DNA of 64,000 nt, taken from positions 186,001 to 250,000 of the forward strand of contig NZ_JAOTBD010000001.1 in assembly GCF_026162625.1 (NCBI RefSeq). The letters run 5' to 3'. Source of the DNA: Paracoccus beibuensis. GTDB taxonomy: Bacteria; Pseudomonadota; Alphaproteobacteria; Rhodobacterales; Rhodobacteraceae. The position numbers and the translations under genes were made by a program. This document shows, one piece after another, positions 28,573 to 37,458 of the stretch (positions within the stretch are counted from its first letter, which is position 1; each line of letters begins with the position of its first letter). The notes beneath the pieces were generated by a model that saw nothing but the letters and a program-made list of their open reading frames with translations, had not been told where the DNA came from and searched no databases.

Positions 28573-29330
28573 GTGGTGACCTGATCCTGAAGGCGGATCT
28601 GGCCGCCGGTGACGACTTCGGCAAAGACGCCGAAGTCGGTATGGCCGAAATGGCGGTCCAGCGTCTGGACCATGTCGATGTCGCGCTGCCCCGTTTCGGT
28701 GTCGGCGCTGGTGGCGTCGCAGCGGCCCACATGGGCGGTGATGCGCAGCTCGACCTCTCCGACGCGGATGACGTGGCCGACCAGTTCGCGTTCCGCGAAG
28801 GGCGGCCAGCCCTCGATCCAGAGGTTGCCGCGCCAGCGATGCGTGCCGAGGGTTTGGCCCGTGCGCGATTCGAGGTCCGCGAGGCTGGAGAGCGACAGCA
28901 CCGAAAGCCACGGCCACTTCTGGTCGGTCCAGATGGCGGCGCCCTGCACTAAGCGCGTCGGCGCGGGGGCCTCGGTCGGCCAGAGGGGGCACAGCCAGTC
29001 GATCAGCCGCGGACCTTCGGAATGGGGATCGATCGTGATGCTGCCGTGGCGCGGATGTGACAGATGCAGGCGGTCATCCCGCCACCCGCCCCTGATGGCC
29101 TGGAGATCGAGCGAGGCGACGCCGCGCAGGAAGCAGGATTTGGGCAGCCAGCGGTCAGGCTGGCCCGCGGCCTGGCTGGCGACGGCGTGGCGTTCGCCAG
29201 CCTCGGTCAGGATCGCCCATTCCCGGTCGCCGGGCAGGCGGCGGGCGGGCCGGAGGGTGACGCTGTCCAGCCCCTCTCCGCCGACCGACTTGATCGGGTG
29301 GCGGCGGATCAGGGCCAGACGCGGGGTCAC
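28569..29330 (-). CDS. MOSC-domain protein
   Basis: A 253-residue cytoplasmic protein. The N-terminal MOSC_N part (LIRRHPIKSVGGEGLDSV) and the C-terminal beta-barrel (THRWRGNLWIEGWPPF, then HVGRCDAT with a conserved cysteine) match MOSC proteins such as YcbX, which bind molybdenum cofactor and take part in reductive detoxification of N-hydroxylated compounds. The start is GTG at 29330, overlapping the yidC stop as GTGA. The end overlaps engB. Its tight coupling between yidC and engB has no obvious functional reason. Confidence 0.85.
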   Translation of the reverse strand: MTPRLALIRRHPIKSVGGEGLDSVTLRPARRLPGDREWAILTEAGERHAVASQAAGQPDRWLPKSCFLRGVASLDLQAIRGGWRDDRLHLSHPRHGSITIDPHSEGPRLIDWLCPLWPTEAPAPTRLVQGAAIWTDQKWPWLSVLSLSSLADLESRTGQTLGTHRWRGNLWIEGWPPFAERELVGHVIRVGEVELRITAHVGRCDATSADTETGQRDIDMVQTLDRHFGHTDFGVFAEVVTGGQIRLQDQVTT

Positions 29331-31165
29331 TTGCCGCCTTCGCGCCGGCGGGCCGGCAGCGACGACTTGATGTTGCCGAACAGGTCCGGGCGATGCCCGT
29401 GCATCGACATGATCGTGTACTGCTGGATGATCGTGATCACGTTGTTGGTGATCCAGTAGAGCACGAGGCCCGAGGCGAAACCGCCCAGCATGAACATGAA
29501 GATCCACGGCATCCAGGCGAAGATCATCTTCTGTGCCGGGTCGGTTGGGGCCGGGTTCAGCCGCTGCTGCATCCACATGCTGATGCCCAGAACGATCGCC
29601 AGGGCGGGCAGCGACAACGAGTGAAGCAGCGTCCCCTGGGCCGGCGCCGCAAAGGGCAGCAGGCCGAACAGGTTCAGAAGGCTGGAAGGATCGGGCGCGG
29701 AAAGGTCGTGAATCCAGCCGATCCAGGGCGCGTGGCGCAGTTCGATCGTGACGAAGATCACCTTGTAGAGCGAGAAGAAGATCGGGATCTGCAGCAGGAT
29801 CGGCAGGCAGCCGGCGGCCGGGTTGACCTTTTCGCGCTTGTAGAGCGACATGACTTCCTTCTGGAACTTCATGCGGTCGTCGCCGGTGCGGTTCTTGATC
29901 TCCTCCATCTGCGGCTGCAGTTCCTTCATCTTCGCCATCGAGATGTAGGACTTGCGGGCCAGCGGGAAGACCAGCGTCTTCAGCACGAAGGTCAGCGCGA
30001 TGATCGCCCAGCCCATGTTGCCGATGATGCCGTGCAGCCAGTGCAGCAGGCGGAAGATCGGCTTGGTCAGGAAATAGAACCAGCCCCAGTCGATGGCGTC
30101 GACGAAACGCTCGATGCCGGGGGCCTCGGCGTAGCCGTCGAGGACCTCCCAGACCTTGGCACCGGCAAACAGGTAGCTGTCGGCGGTCAGCTGCGTGCCC
30201 GGCTGCACGGTCTGCATCGGGAAGCGGGCTTCGGTCTGGTAGATGTCGGCGCCGTCGGCGTATTTCACGACCGCCGTGAAGGCCTGACCCGGCGCGGGCG
30301 CCAAAGACGTCATCCAGTACTTGTCGGTGAAGCCGATCCAGCCGTTGCCGCTGACCTCGTAGACCTCGGCGCGGCCTTCGCGGGCGACTGGCTCGAGTTC
30401 GGCGATATCTCCGTAGTCCATCTCCAGAAGGGTGCCGTCCTGCATGCCGACGACGCCTTCGTGCAGGACGAAGTAGTTCTGCGTGTTCGGACGGCCGTGG
30501 CGTGCGATGATCCCGTAGGGAGCGGCCGTGAACGCGGCGTCGCCGTTGTTCTCGATGCTCTGCGAGACGGTGAAGAGGTAATTCTCGTCCAGCTGGAAGG
30601 TGCGGCGGAAGACCTGGCCGGCGCCGTTGTCCCACGCCAACGTGACCGGCTGGCCGGGGGACAGCGTGTCGCCGGACTCCAGCGACCAGACGGTGCCTGG
30701 ACCTGGAACGGCAGACGGATCCACGCCCGCACCGGGCGTCCAGCCATAGACGGCGTAATAGGGCTTGTAGGCCGCCGGATCGGTGACGACGGTATCATCG
30801 GCGGTCGCGGACGAGGGCGACAGAAGGCGGACGTCGGGCGAATTCTCGTCCAGCGTCTCTTCGTAGCGGGTCAGCAGCAGGTCGTCGATCCGTCCGCCCA
30901 GCAGCGAGACCGAGCCTGCCAGCGCCTCGGACGCAATGGGAACCCGAGCAACCGGATCGGCAGCCCCGGGGGCCACCGCAAGGTCCGTGGGCGCCGTTTC
31001 GGTGGCGGCAGGGGCCAGTGGCTGGTCCGTGATCGTCTGCTCGGTCAGGGGCTGGCCCGAGGGCTGGTCCGACACCGGCTCGGGGGCGAAGACCGTGTAC
31101 CAGACCAGGATCACCAGGAACGACAGGACCGTCGCCAGGATCAGATTGCGGTTGTTGTCTTCCAT
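29327..31165 (-). CDS. yidC: Membrane protein insertase YidC
   Basis: A 612-residue YidC/Oxa1-type insertase. Residues about 6-25 form the first membrane helix, followed by a large periplasmic domain, then the conserved five-helix core starting at KPIFRLLHWLHGIIGN and ending in a basic tail. It inserts proteins alone or with SecYEG. It is separated from the usual rpmH-rnpA-yidD group by two genes, EAL and ttcA. A weak promoter (-35 TTGACC at 31230-31225, reverse strand) lies upstream. Confidence 0.97.
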   Translation of the reverse strand: MEDNNRNLILATVLSFLVILVWYTVFAPEPVSDQPSGQPLTEQTITDQPLAPAATETAPTDLAVAPGAADPVARVPIASEALAGSVSLLGGRIDDLLLTRYEETLDENSPDVRLLSPSSATADDTVVTDPAAYKPYYAVYGWTPGAGVDPSAVPGPGTVWSLESGDTLSPGQPVTLAWDNGAGQVFRRTFQLDENYLFTVSQSIENNGDAAFTAAPYGIIARHGRPNTQNYFVLHEGVVGMQDGTLLEMDYGDIAELEPVAREGRAEVYEVSGNGWIGFTDKYWMTSLAPAPGQAFTAVVKYADGADIYQTEARFPMQTVQPGTQLTADSYLFAGAKVWEVLDGYAEAPGIERFVDAIDWGWFYFLTKPIFRLLHWLHGIIGNMGWAIIALTFVLKTLVFPLARKSYISMAKMKELQPQMEEIKNRTGDDRMKFQKEVMSLYKREKVNPAAGCLPILLQIPIFFSLYKVIFVTIELRHAPWIGWIHDLSAPDPSSLLNLFGLLPFAAPAQGTLLHSLSLPALAIVLGISMWMQQRLNPAPTDPAQKMIFAWMPWIFMFMLGGFASGLVLYWITNNVITIIQQYTIMSMHGHRPDLFGNIKSSLPARRREGGK

Positions 31166-31338
31166 ACTTCGGTTACCACCGTCATCGCGTCAGTCGCGCC
31201 GGTTCAACAGAAGCGACCCCGAAAGGTCAAGCGGATTTGGCATCCGGTGCAGGAAAACAAGGGGCTTCGGAACGGTCCGAAGCGGGGCCGCGCTGCCCGC
31301 CGGGGGCTTGGCTGCGGCCAAACGCCGCCGGGGAACCG

Positions 31339-32634
31339 TCAGCCGCGGCGGGCGATGGTCGGCAGGTCGGCGGCCGATGTCCTGTGACGGGACAGGAAAT
31401 CGAACGTCTGCAGCAGCGGGATGGGGCGGGAGATTGCATAGCCCTGCACCTCGTCGCAGCCCATCTGCGCCAGGAAGCCGTACTCCTCGCGCGTCTCGAC
31501 CCCTTCGGCCAGCGTCGCGATGCCAAGCCGTTCGGCCAGCGCCAGTATCGCCAGGATCATGCGCTGCTGGTTCGGGTCGATGTCGCAGGCGGTCACGAAG
31601 CTTCGGTCGATCTTGATGCGGTTGATGCCGAACTGCCGGATCGCGTCCAGGCTGGCATAGCCGGTGCCGAAGTCGTCCAGGTCGATCTGGCAACCGGCCT
31701 TGGCCAGCTTGCGCAGGTTCGCCCGCGTTTCGGCGCTGCTGGTGAGCGGGCCCACGCTCTCTAGGACCTCGACGACCAGGCGGCGCGGGGCGATGTCATG
31801 GCGGTCAAGCTCCCACAAGAGACAGCTGGCGAAATTCGCGTCCGAAAGTTCGCAGTTCGAGATGTTGATCGACACGGCGGGCACGTCGAAGCCGGCTTCG
31901 TCCCAGGACTTCAGCGCCGCCAGCGACTGCGCCAGCATGCACAGCGTCAGGTTGTTGTGGTCAACTTCGGACATCTGCGGCATGAATGCCGCTGGCGTCA
32001 GTAGGCCGCGCTGCGGATGGTTCCAACGGGCCAAGGCCTCGAACCCGGTGATGCGGCCAGTGTGGCAGCTGATCTGGGGCTGGAACCATGCCTCGATCTG
32101 GTCGACCCGAATGGCGTCGGTGACCGTGGCGACCAGTTCCGGTCCTGCGAGCTTTGGGTCGTGGGTGAAAAGGCTCAGTTGGCCCAGGCCTTTGTCGTCC
32201 ACCATCTCCATCCGGCGGCGGGCGTTGTCCATCAGCGCGCCCACGTCCGGCAGGCCGGGGGCTTCCGCGTGGACAAGCACGCCCGACAGCACCGGCGTCA
32301 CGGTCTGCCCGGACAAGGCGATCGGCGCCTGCCCCTGCTGCTGCAAGCGGCGCGCGATGTGCAGCGCATCTCGGTCCGTTCGATCCCGCAGGACGAAGGC
32401 GAAAAGACCGGGCGCAATGATCTGGACCGGGTCATAGGGGCGGACCGCCCGGCCGAGCGCCATGGACAGCTGGACCAGAAGATGGCTGAGCGCCGTCTTG
32501 TCCAGCAGGCGGCCCAGTGTCTCGGTATTCTCGAGCCTGAGGATCAGGACCGAACGCGAGACGTCGCCAGCCTCGGACGTGCTGCCCAGAAACTTGCGGA
32601 TGGGCGAAAACAGGCGATGGACGTTCCTGGACAT
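31339..32634 (-). CDS. EAL-domain cyclic-di-GMP phosphodiesterase with degenerate GGDEF region
   Basis: A 431-residue soluble protein. Residues about 25-160 look like a degenerate GGDEF domain without the GGDEF signature. Residues about 170-415 are an EAL domain with the catalytic set apparently intact: Glu199 of EAL, Asn257, Glu289, Asp320-Asp321 (DLDDFGTGYASL), Lys341 and Glu377-Glu380. It should hydrolyse cyclic-di-GMP. No membrane segment is seen. It sits between ttcA and yidC. Confidence 0.9.
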   Translation of the reverse strand: MSRNVHRLFSPIRKFLGSTSEAGDVSRSVLILRLENTETLGRLLDKTALSHLLVQLSMALGRAVRPYDPVQIIAPGLFAFVLRDRTDRDALHIARRLQQQGQAPIALSGQTVTPVLSGVLVHAEAPGLPDVGALMDNARRRMEMVDDKGLGQLSLFTHDPKLAGPELVATVTDAIRVDQIEAWFQPQISCHTGRITGFEALARWNHPQRGLLTPAAFMPQMSEVDHNNLTLCMLAQSLAALKSWDEAGFDVPAVSINISNCELSDANFASCLLWELDRHDIAPRRLVVEVLESVGPLTSSAETRANLRKLAKAGCQIDLDDFGTGYASLDAIRQFGINRIKIDRSFVTACDIDPNQQRMILAILALAERLGIATLAEGVETREEYGFLAQMGCDEVQGYAISRPIPLLQTFDFLSRHRTSAADLPTIARRG

Positions 32635-32692
32635 GCCGGACCTCTCACGGAATCAACGTGATCAGGTCTAGCGCGGAATGCTTTTCGTTCGG

Positions 32693-33577
32693 TTAATGTT
32701 CCAGAGCTTCGCCGCGAAGCTGCGGAACATCGTCGTCCGCCGCGCCGCCGCCGGGAAACAGCGATGCGAAATCGAACAGCTTGGGGTCCAGCAGGTGCGA
32801 GGGCCGCACGTTCATCAGCGACCGGAACATGACTTGGCGGCGGCCGGGGGTCCTGGCCTCCCACTCGTCCAGCAGGCGCTTGACCTGCACGCGCTGCAGA
32901 CCTTCCTGGCTGCCGCAGAGATCGCAGGGGATGATCGGATAGTCCATCGCCCGGGCGAACCGTTCGCAATCGGTTTCGGCCACGTAGGCCAGCGGGCGCA
33001 GGACGGTCAGGTCGCCGTCCTCGTTCAGAAGCTTGGGCGGCATGGTCGCAAGGCGCCCGCCGTGGAAGAGGTTCATGAAGAAGGTTTCCAGGATGTCGTC
33101 GCGATGGTGGCCGAGGACCACCGCCGAGCAACCCTCTTCCCGCGCGATCCGGTAAAGGTTGCCGCGCCGCAAGCGGGAGCAGAGCGCGCAATAGGTGCGG
33201 CCTGCCGGAACCTTTTCCTTCACGATGGAATAGGTGTCCTGGTATTCAATCCGATGGGCCACGCCCCGTGCCTTCAGGAACTGGGGCAGGACCGTCGCCG
33301 GGAAATTCGGCTGTCCCTGGTCCAGGTTGCAGGCCAGCAAATCAACCGGCAGCAACCCGCGCCACTGCAATTCGTGCAGGATCGCCAGCAGCGTGTAGCT
33401 GTCCTTGCCGCCGGACAGGCAGACCAGCCATCGGTCGCCCGGACGGATCATGCCGTAATCCTCGATTGCCGACCGAGTTTCGCGGACCAGGCGCTTGCGC
33501 AGCTTGCGGAACTCGGTCGCCCGGGGGGCGCCGGCGAACAGCGGGTGGATCTCGGTCTCGTCAGTGTCGTCCAGCAT
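32693..33577 (-). CDS. ttcA: tRNA 2-thiocytidine biosynthesis protein TtcA
   Basis: A 294-residue enzyme thiolating cytidine 32 of certain tRNAs in an iron-sulfur-dependent reaction. The PP-loop SGGKDS is at 55-60. Cys129-Cys132 (YCALC) and Cys217-Cys220 (CDLC) are candidate cluster ligands. AGAGG precedes the ATG at 33577. The start overlaps the end of yidD by 17 bases. A tRNA-Arg(ACG), a type that carries this modification in E. coli, lies nearby. Confidence 0.94.
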   Translation of the reverse strand: MLDDTDETEIHPLFAGAPRATEFRKLRKRLVRETRSAIEDYGMIRPGDRWLVCLSGGKDSYTLLAILHELQWRGLLPVDLLACNLDQGQPNFPATVLPQFLKARGVAHRIEYQDTYSIVKEKVPAGRTYCALCSRLRRGNLYRIAREEGCSAVVLGHHRDDILETFFMNLFHGGRLATMPPKLLNEDGDLTVLRPLAYVAETDCERFARAMDYPIIPCDLCGSQEGLQRVQVKRLLDEWEARTPGRRQVMFRSLMNVRPSHLLDPKLFDFASLFPGGGAADDDVPQLRGEALEH

Positions 33578-33824
33578 GGCGGGCCTCTTCGTGATCGGGA
33601 TCGGCACCCGGAACGGGGTCATAGCCGCAGCCGCCCCAGGGATGGCAGCGCGCGATGCGGCGCAGGGTCAGCCAGCCACCGCGGAGCGCGCCGTGACGCT
33701 CTAGCGCCTCGAGCGCATAGGCCGAGCAGGTCGGCTGGAACCGGCAGCCGTGCCCGACCCAGGGCGAGGCGACAAGGCGGTAGGCCCGCACCGGCAGGGC
33801 CGCGATGCGGGCCAGGGGGGTCAT
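33561..33824 (-). CDS. yidD: Membrane protein insertion efficiency factor YidD
   Basis: An 87-residue small basic protein with the family core [16 protein letters not shown] and [13 protein letters not shown]. It is thought to aid YidC-dependent insertion at the inner membrane. The start overlaps the end of rnpA by four bases, the usual rnpA-yidD arrangement. Confidence 0.95.
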   Translation of the reverse strand: MTPLARIAALPVRAYRLVASPWVGHGCRFQPTCSAYALEALERHGALRGGWLTLRRIARCHPWGGCGYDPVPGADPDHEEARHAGRH

Positions 33825-34228
33825 CCGTGGACCTTGGCCATCGCGCGGGAGAAATCCTCACAAAGGTCGGAAAAGCCGCGATCGATCGTCGCCTTCGGCC
33901 TGCCTACCAGAACATAGTCCCAGCCCTTGCGGCCAAGCGTCGGCAGATGAAGCCGCGCGACTTCGCGCAGGCGGCGCTTGGCCCGGTTGCGGGCCACGGC
34001 GTTGCCGATCTTCTTTGAACAGGTAAAGCCCACGCGCGCCGGACCATCGTCGTCGCGCCTGCGGGCCTGCAGCAGGAAACCGGGCGTGCCCTGTCGCCTG
34101 GCGCGCGAGGCGGCCAGGAATTCGGCCCGCTGTCGCAGGACCGGAGGCATGCGAAATGCCGCCTTGCCGGCATCCCTGGGCTGATCGTCAGCAGGATGGG
34201 GCAGTGGCGGCATGTCGAAAGCCTTCAT
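33821..34228 (-). CDS. rnpA: Ribonuclease P protein component
   Basis: A 135-residue basic protein that assists the catalytic RNA in maturing tRNA 5' ends. The RNR motif is present as [14 protein letters not shown]. The first 25 residues extend beyond the core, so an internal start is possible. It follows rpmH by 38 bases. Confidence 0.95.
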   Translation of the reverse strand: MKAFDMPPLPHPADDQPRDAGKAAFRMPPVLRQRAEFLAASRARRQGTPGFLLQARRRDDDGPARVGFTCSKKIGNAVARNRAKRRLREVARLHLPTLGRKGWDYVLVGRPKATIDRGFSDLCEDFSRAMAKVHG

Positions 34229-34266
34229 GCGGCGGCCGTGGCCACCGGCGTGATCGCCTGACGCGA

Positions 34267-34401
34267 TCAGGCCGACAGACGCTTGCGGCCCTTGGCGCGG
34301 CGGCGGTTCAGCACCAGGCGGCCGCCTTTGGTGGCCATGCGGGCGCGGAAGCCGTGACGGCGCGCACGAACGAGGTTCGACGGTTGGAAGGTGCGCTTCA
34401 T
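34267..34401 (-). CDS. rpmH: 50S ribosomal protein L34
   Basis: A 44-residue L34 ([20 protein letters not shown]), extremely basic and of exact family length. The frame continues upstream, but this ATG gives the universal N-terminus. A good promoter lies about 95 bases upstream on the same strand. Confidence 0.97.
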   Translation of the reverse strand: MKRTFQPSNLVRARRHGFRARMATKGGRLVLNRRRAKGRKRLSA

Positions 34402-34497
34402 GGTCAGTCTCCGGATCGGTTCTTGCGGGGGGCGGCCAGTCGGGGCAAGGTGGCCAAAAGCCGCCCCGCGCAACGGCGCCGGTTGTTCGAAGCCCGC

Positions 34498-34526
34498 TGG
34501 ATAGTGGACCTGCCCGCCTGCGTCAA
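34498..34526 (-). promoter_or_regulatory. Promoter of rpmH-rnpA-yidD
   Basis: On the reverse strand, TTGACG (34526-34521), 17-base spacer, TATCCA (34503-34498). It lies in the divergent region between rpmH and the histidine kinase gene. Confidence 0.6.
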
Positions 34527-34653
34527 CACTTCATCGCGACGGGGGCGCAGATGGGCCTTGAACGGAACCCTGTCGCGATCACATTCGTTTGATGTGCAAT
34601 CCAAACCTCGCGTGGCCGATAACCGGCGCTGGCCATACCACAATCCGGACAAG

Positions 34654-36075
34654 ATGCGACTGAATACGATCTCTGGCCGATTCGCCGCGCTGACGACCAT
34701 GTTCGTCATCCTGGCAGAGCTGTTCATCCTGCTGCCGTCCCTGGCGGGATTCCGGCTGGATTATCTCGAATCGCGGCTGGAGCGGGCGCAGATCGCCAGC
34801 CTCGCGCTGCTGGCCACCGACGATTCGCTGGCGACGGACCTGGAAAGCGAGCTTCTGCAGAACGCCGGCGTCCTGAACGTCGTGCTGCGGCGCAACGACA
34901 TCCGGCAGTTGGTGCTGTCGTCGCGCATTCCCGGACCCATCGCCGCCACATACGACCTGCGCGACGAGGATGTCCTGCAGACCATCGACGATTCGCTGGC
35001 CGTGCTTCTGAACGGGCAGGACCGGGTGATCCGGGTGATCGGCTCTCCGGTGAACCAGGCGGGGCAGCTGATCGAGATCACCATGCAGATCCAGCCCCTT
35101 CGGCAGGCGATGATCGATTATGCGCTGCGGCTGCTTGCGGTATCGGCCTTGTTCTCGATCCTGACGGCGATCCTGCTGTTTCTGGCGGCGCAACGGCTGA
35201 TCCTGGTGCCGATCCGGCGCGTGATCACCCACATGACCGCCTATGCCAACGCGCCCGAGGATGCGCGCCACATCATCATCCCCGATGCCCGCCTGGCCGA
35301 GCTGAACGAGGCCGAAACCGCGCTGCAGTCGATGCAGCAGACGGTAACCTCGTCGCTGAAGCAGAAGGAGCGCATGGCACAGTTGGGGCAGGCGGTGGCC
35401 AAGATCAGCCACGACCTGCGCAACATCCTGACCACGGCGCAGATCTTCGCCGACCGGCTGGAGGAAAGCGCCGACCCGAAGGTCAGGCGCGCCGCGCCGA
35501 AGCTGGTGAACTCGATCACCCGCGCTGTGAACCTCTGCGAGACGACGCTGGCCTTCGGCAAGGCCGAGGAGCCGATGCCGACGCTGTCGCGCTTCAACCT
35601 GGCGCAGTTGGTCAACGAGGTCGTGGAGGCCGAGACGCTGGCCGGCGAGGCGGCGGGGCAGGTCGAGTTCCTGATCGACATTCCGCCCAGTCTGACGATT
35701 CGCGCCGACCGGGACCAGCTTTACCGCGTGCTGGCGAACCTGGCGCGCAACGCCCGCCAGGCCATCGAGGGGATGGGCCAGCCCGGCACGGTCGAGATCG
35801 GCGCGGGCGAGGGCGATACCGGCTGGTGGATCAAGGTCTGCGACACCGGCCCCGGCCTGCCCGACAAGGCGCGCGAATATCTTTTCAAGCCCTTCACGGG
35901 CAGCACGCGCCGTGGGGGGACGGGCCTGGGCCTGACCATCGCCGCGGATCTGGTGCGCGGACATGGCGGCCGCCTCGATCTGTTGCGCAGCGACGCCGAG
36001 GGCAGCCAGTTCTGCATCCACATCCCCCGCGGCATGACCACGGTGTCGCCAGGCCCGATCCTGCAGGCCGGGTGA
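34654..36075 (+). CDS. Sensor histidine kinase without adjacent response regulator
   Basis: A 473-residue membrane sensor. Helices at about 10-30 and 158-180 flank a periplasmic sensing region of about 125 residues. After a HAMP-like linker, the H-box is KISHDLRN with His253, the N-box NLARNARQAI near 362-371, and the G-boxes DTGPGLP and GGTGLGLTIA. ATG 34654 is chosen because the hydrophobic N-terminus starts there; the frame is open upstream. No regulator gene is next to it, so partner and signal are unknown. Confidence 0.9.
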   Translation: MRLNTISGRFAALTTMFVILAELFILLPSLAGFRLDYLESRLERAQIASLALLATDDSLATDLESELLQNAGVLNVVLRRNDIRQLVLSSRIPGPIAATYDLRDEDVLQTIDDSLAVLLNGQDRVIRVIGSPVNQAGQLIEITMQIQPLRQAMIDYALRLLAVSALFSILTAILLFLAAQRLILVPIRRVITHMTAYANAPEDARHIIIPDARLAELNEAETALQSMQQTVTSSLKQKERMAQLGQAVAKISHDLRNILTTAQIFADRLEESADPKVRRAAPKLVNSITRAVNLCETTLAFGKAEEPMPTLSRFNLAQLVNEVVEAETLAGEAAGQVEFLIDIPPSLTIRADRDQLYRVLANLARNARQAIEGMGQPGTVEIGAGEGDTGWWIKVCDTGPGLPDKAREYLFKPFTGSTRRGGTGLGLTIAADLVRGHGGRLDLLRSDAEGSQFCIHIPRGMTTVSPGPILQAG

Positions 36076-36158
36076 CAGCTTTCCAAAAAACCTGACCCCA
36101 TTTTCGTTTTTCGCTCTTGCATCCCCCCGAACTGGCCGGTAAGCCCCCTCCTCAAGAC

Positions 36159-36235
36159 GGACCCGTAGCTCAGCTGGATAGAGCACCAGACTACGAATCT
36201 GGGGGTCGGGCGTTCGAATCGCTCCGGGTCCGCCA
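36159..36235 (+). tRNA. tRNA-Arg (anticodon ACG)
   Basis: A 77-base tRNA: acceptor GGACCCG at 36159-36165 pairs with CGGGTCC, the anticodon loop CTACGAA is at 36191-36197 with ACG at 36193-36195, the T-loop has GTTCGAATC, and the 3' CCA is encoded. The adenosine at position 34 would be deaminated to inosine to read CGN codons. A weak promoter (TTGCAT 36117-36122, TAAGCC 36140-36145) is upstream. An integrase remnant lies immediately downstream. Confidence 0.96.
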
Positions 36236-36254
36236 TTCAGGTTATTAATCTCCG

Positions 36255-36558
36255 TGCACTTTATGTGGCCGGTGATCGACCTGTTGGGGGCCGGTTTGCA
36301 GCTGTTTGCAAATTGAGTTGCCGGGCTGTTCTCAAAGGCCAGAATCGCCGCCCGAGATAGGGCAGGGGTCGTGGCGAGATACTTCTCCGATATGCGCGTC
36401 GCTGACTGCAGAGTGTGGCAGATCTGGGGAATGCCGTTGCCAGCTTCGGATAGCAGCGTAACTGCTGTTCCTCGAAGATCGTTGAAGCGGAGATGCTTTG
36501 ACTTGTCCGCCTTCGGCAGGGCGCCGTACTCAGCAGGGCGTATTGGGTGTCGCTGAGT
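36255..36558 (-). pseudogene. Tyrosine recombinase (integrase) C-terminal remnant
   Basis: The reverse strand encodes, without any start codon, about 100 residues resembling the end of a phage-type integrase: LRFNDLRGTAVTLLSEAGN, then PQIC, HTLQSATRISEKYLA and AAILAFENSPATQFAN. Intact relatives have HDLRG and a GH motif (for example ITGH) between PQIC and TLQSAT; here the Arg remains but a few residues before His appear deleted and the first His is Asn. The rest of the gene is missing. Its place at the 3' end of a tRNA gene fits an old integration site. Confidence 0.75.
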
Positions 36559-37207
36559 GAGCAGTAACGACGCCGTGGCGGTGCAGGGGCGTGACTTCTA
36601 TGGCGCAATGGTGCTGCGGCGCCAACTGATCCTGCTGGCGCTTGCGGCGGCTGTCGCCCTCGGCCTCGGCACCGACTTGGGGTTGGAACAGCCGCGCTAC
36701 AGCCTCGGCCGGGTGGTCGAGGCGCTGCTGCGGCCCGCCTGGCGGACGAACAGGATTTGTGCGAATCCGCCTGCTCGTCGCGCTGTTGGCGCTGGTCGTC
36801 GGTGCCAGCCTGTCGATGGCTGGCATGCAGATGCAGACGATCCTGAATGACCGGCTGGACAGCCCCTTCACGCGTGGGATTCCGCCGGGGCGAGGTTCGG
36901 GGCGGCGCGGCCTCGGGGCCGCGCACTTTCCCTTCGCGGTCGATTACATCATACCGGTGAACGCCTTCCTGATGGCGATGCTGACCTCGCTTGCGATCCA
37001 TGCCCTCAGCCTGCGGCGAGACGTCAACAACGAAACCATCATCCTGCCGGCATCGCCCCGGCCTTCATCTTCATCGCGCTGATGTCGCTGATCCATTACC
37101 TCCCTCGCCGGTAGGCCGTGGCCACCGTGGTGTTCTGGACCAGGGGCAGCCTGCGGCGGGTCAAGGAACGCGCTTCTGACATCGCAGCCACGCAAGGATG
37201 CACGTGA
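36557..37207 (+). pseudogene. FecCD-family siderophore ABC permease, broken
   Basis: Three forward frames together read as the first two-thirds of an iron-siderophore permease: an N-terminal part (AMVLRRQLILLALAAAVALG) from a GTG at 36557, a middle part (VALLALVVGASLSMAGMQM, FPFAVDYIIPVNAFLMAMLT) after a frameshift near 36750, and an end (FIFIALMSLIHYL, VVFWTRGSLRR) after another near 37055, with a TAG at 37112. The membrane segments and the MQTILN and SPFT motifs identify the family. The C-terminal third is absent. It cannot make a working permease. Confidence 0.75.
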
Positions 37208-37458
37208 TCCGGCCATGGTCAGTGCTGGTGGCAACGACGCACTCTTCGTGTTGCCGTGACATCAACGAGAAAGACGCTTTTCCGATTGGTTCAAGATTTA
37301 CCGAAAGCGTCGCCCGGGCAGCGTCACAGCGGGCCTCAACATCCATGCAAGTGACGGAAGTTGCGGTGGAACGAAGGGCGCGGCGGCGCGTTTGCACGTG
37401 GATCCCTCTCCTGGGCGGGACAGGGCGCAAGGACGTGACGAGGGGCATCGGGACGAAA

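Noticed and set aside
28569..30635. A 688-codon reverse frame covering part of yidC and the MOSC gene
   Set aside because: Only the last 253 codons, from the GTG at 29330, are a recognisable protein; the rest is an out-of-frame shadow of yidC.
36642..37082. A 146-codon forward frame as a stand-alone gene
   Set aside because: It is the middle part of a FecCD permease between two frameshifts, so it is reported as part of a pseudogene.
37198..37458. N-terminal extension of the phospholipase D-like protein
   Set aside because: The extra 87 residues are arginine- and serine-rich without family similarity, while the known-type N-terminus starts near 37459.
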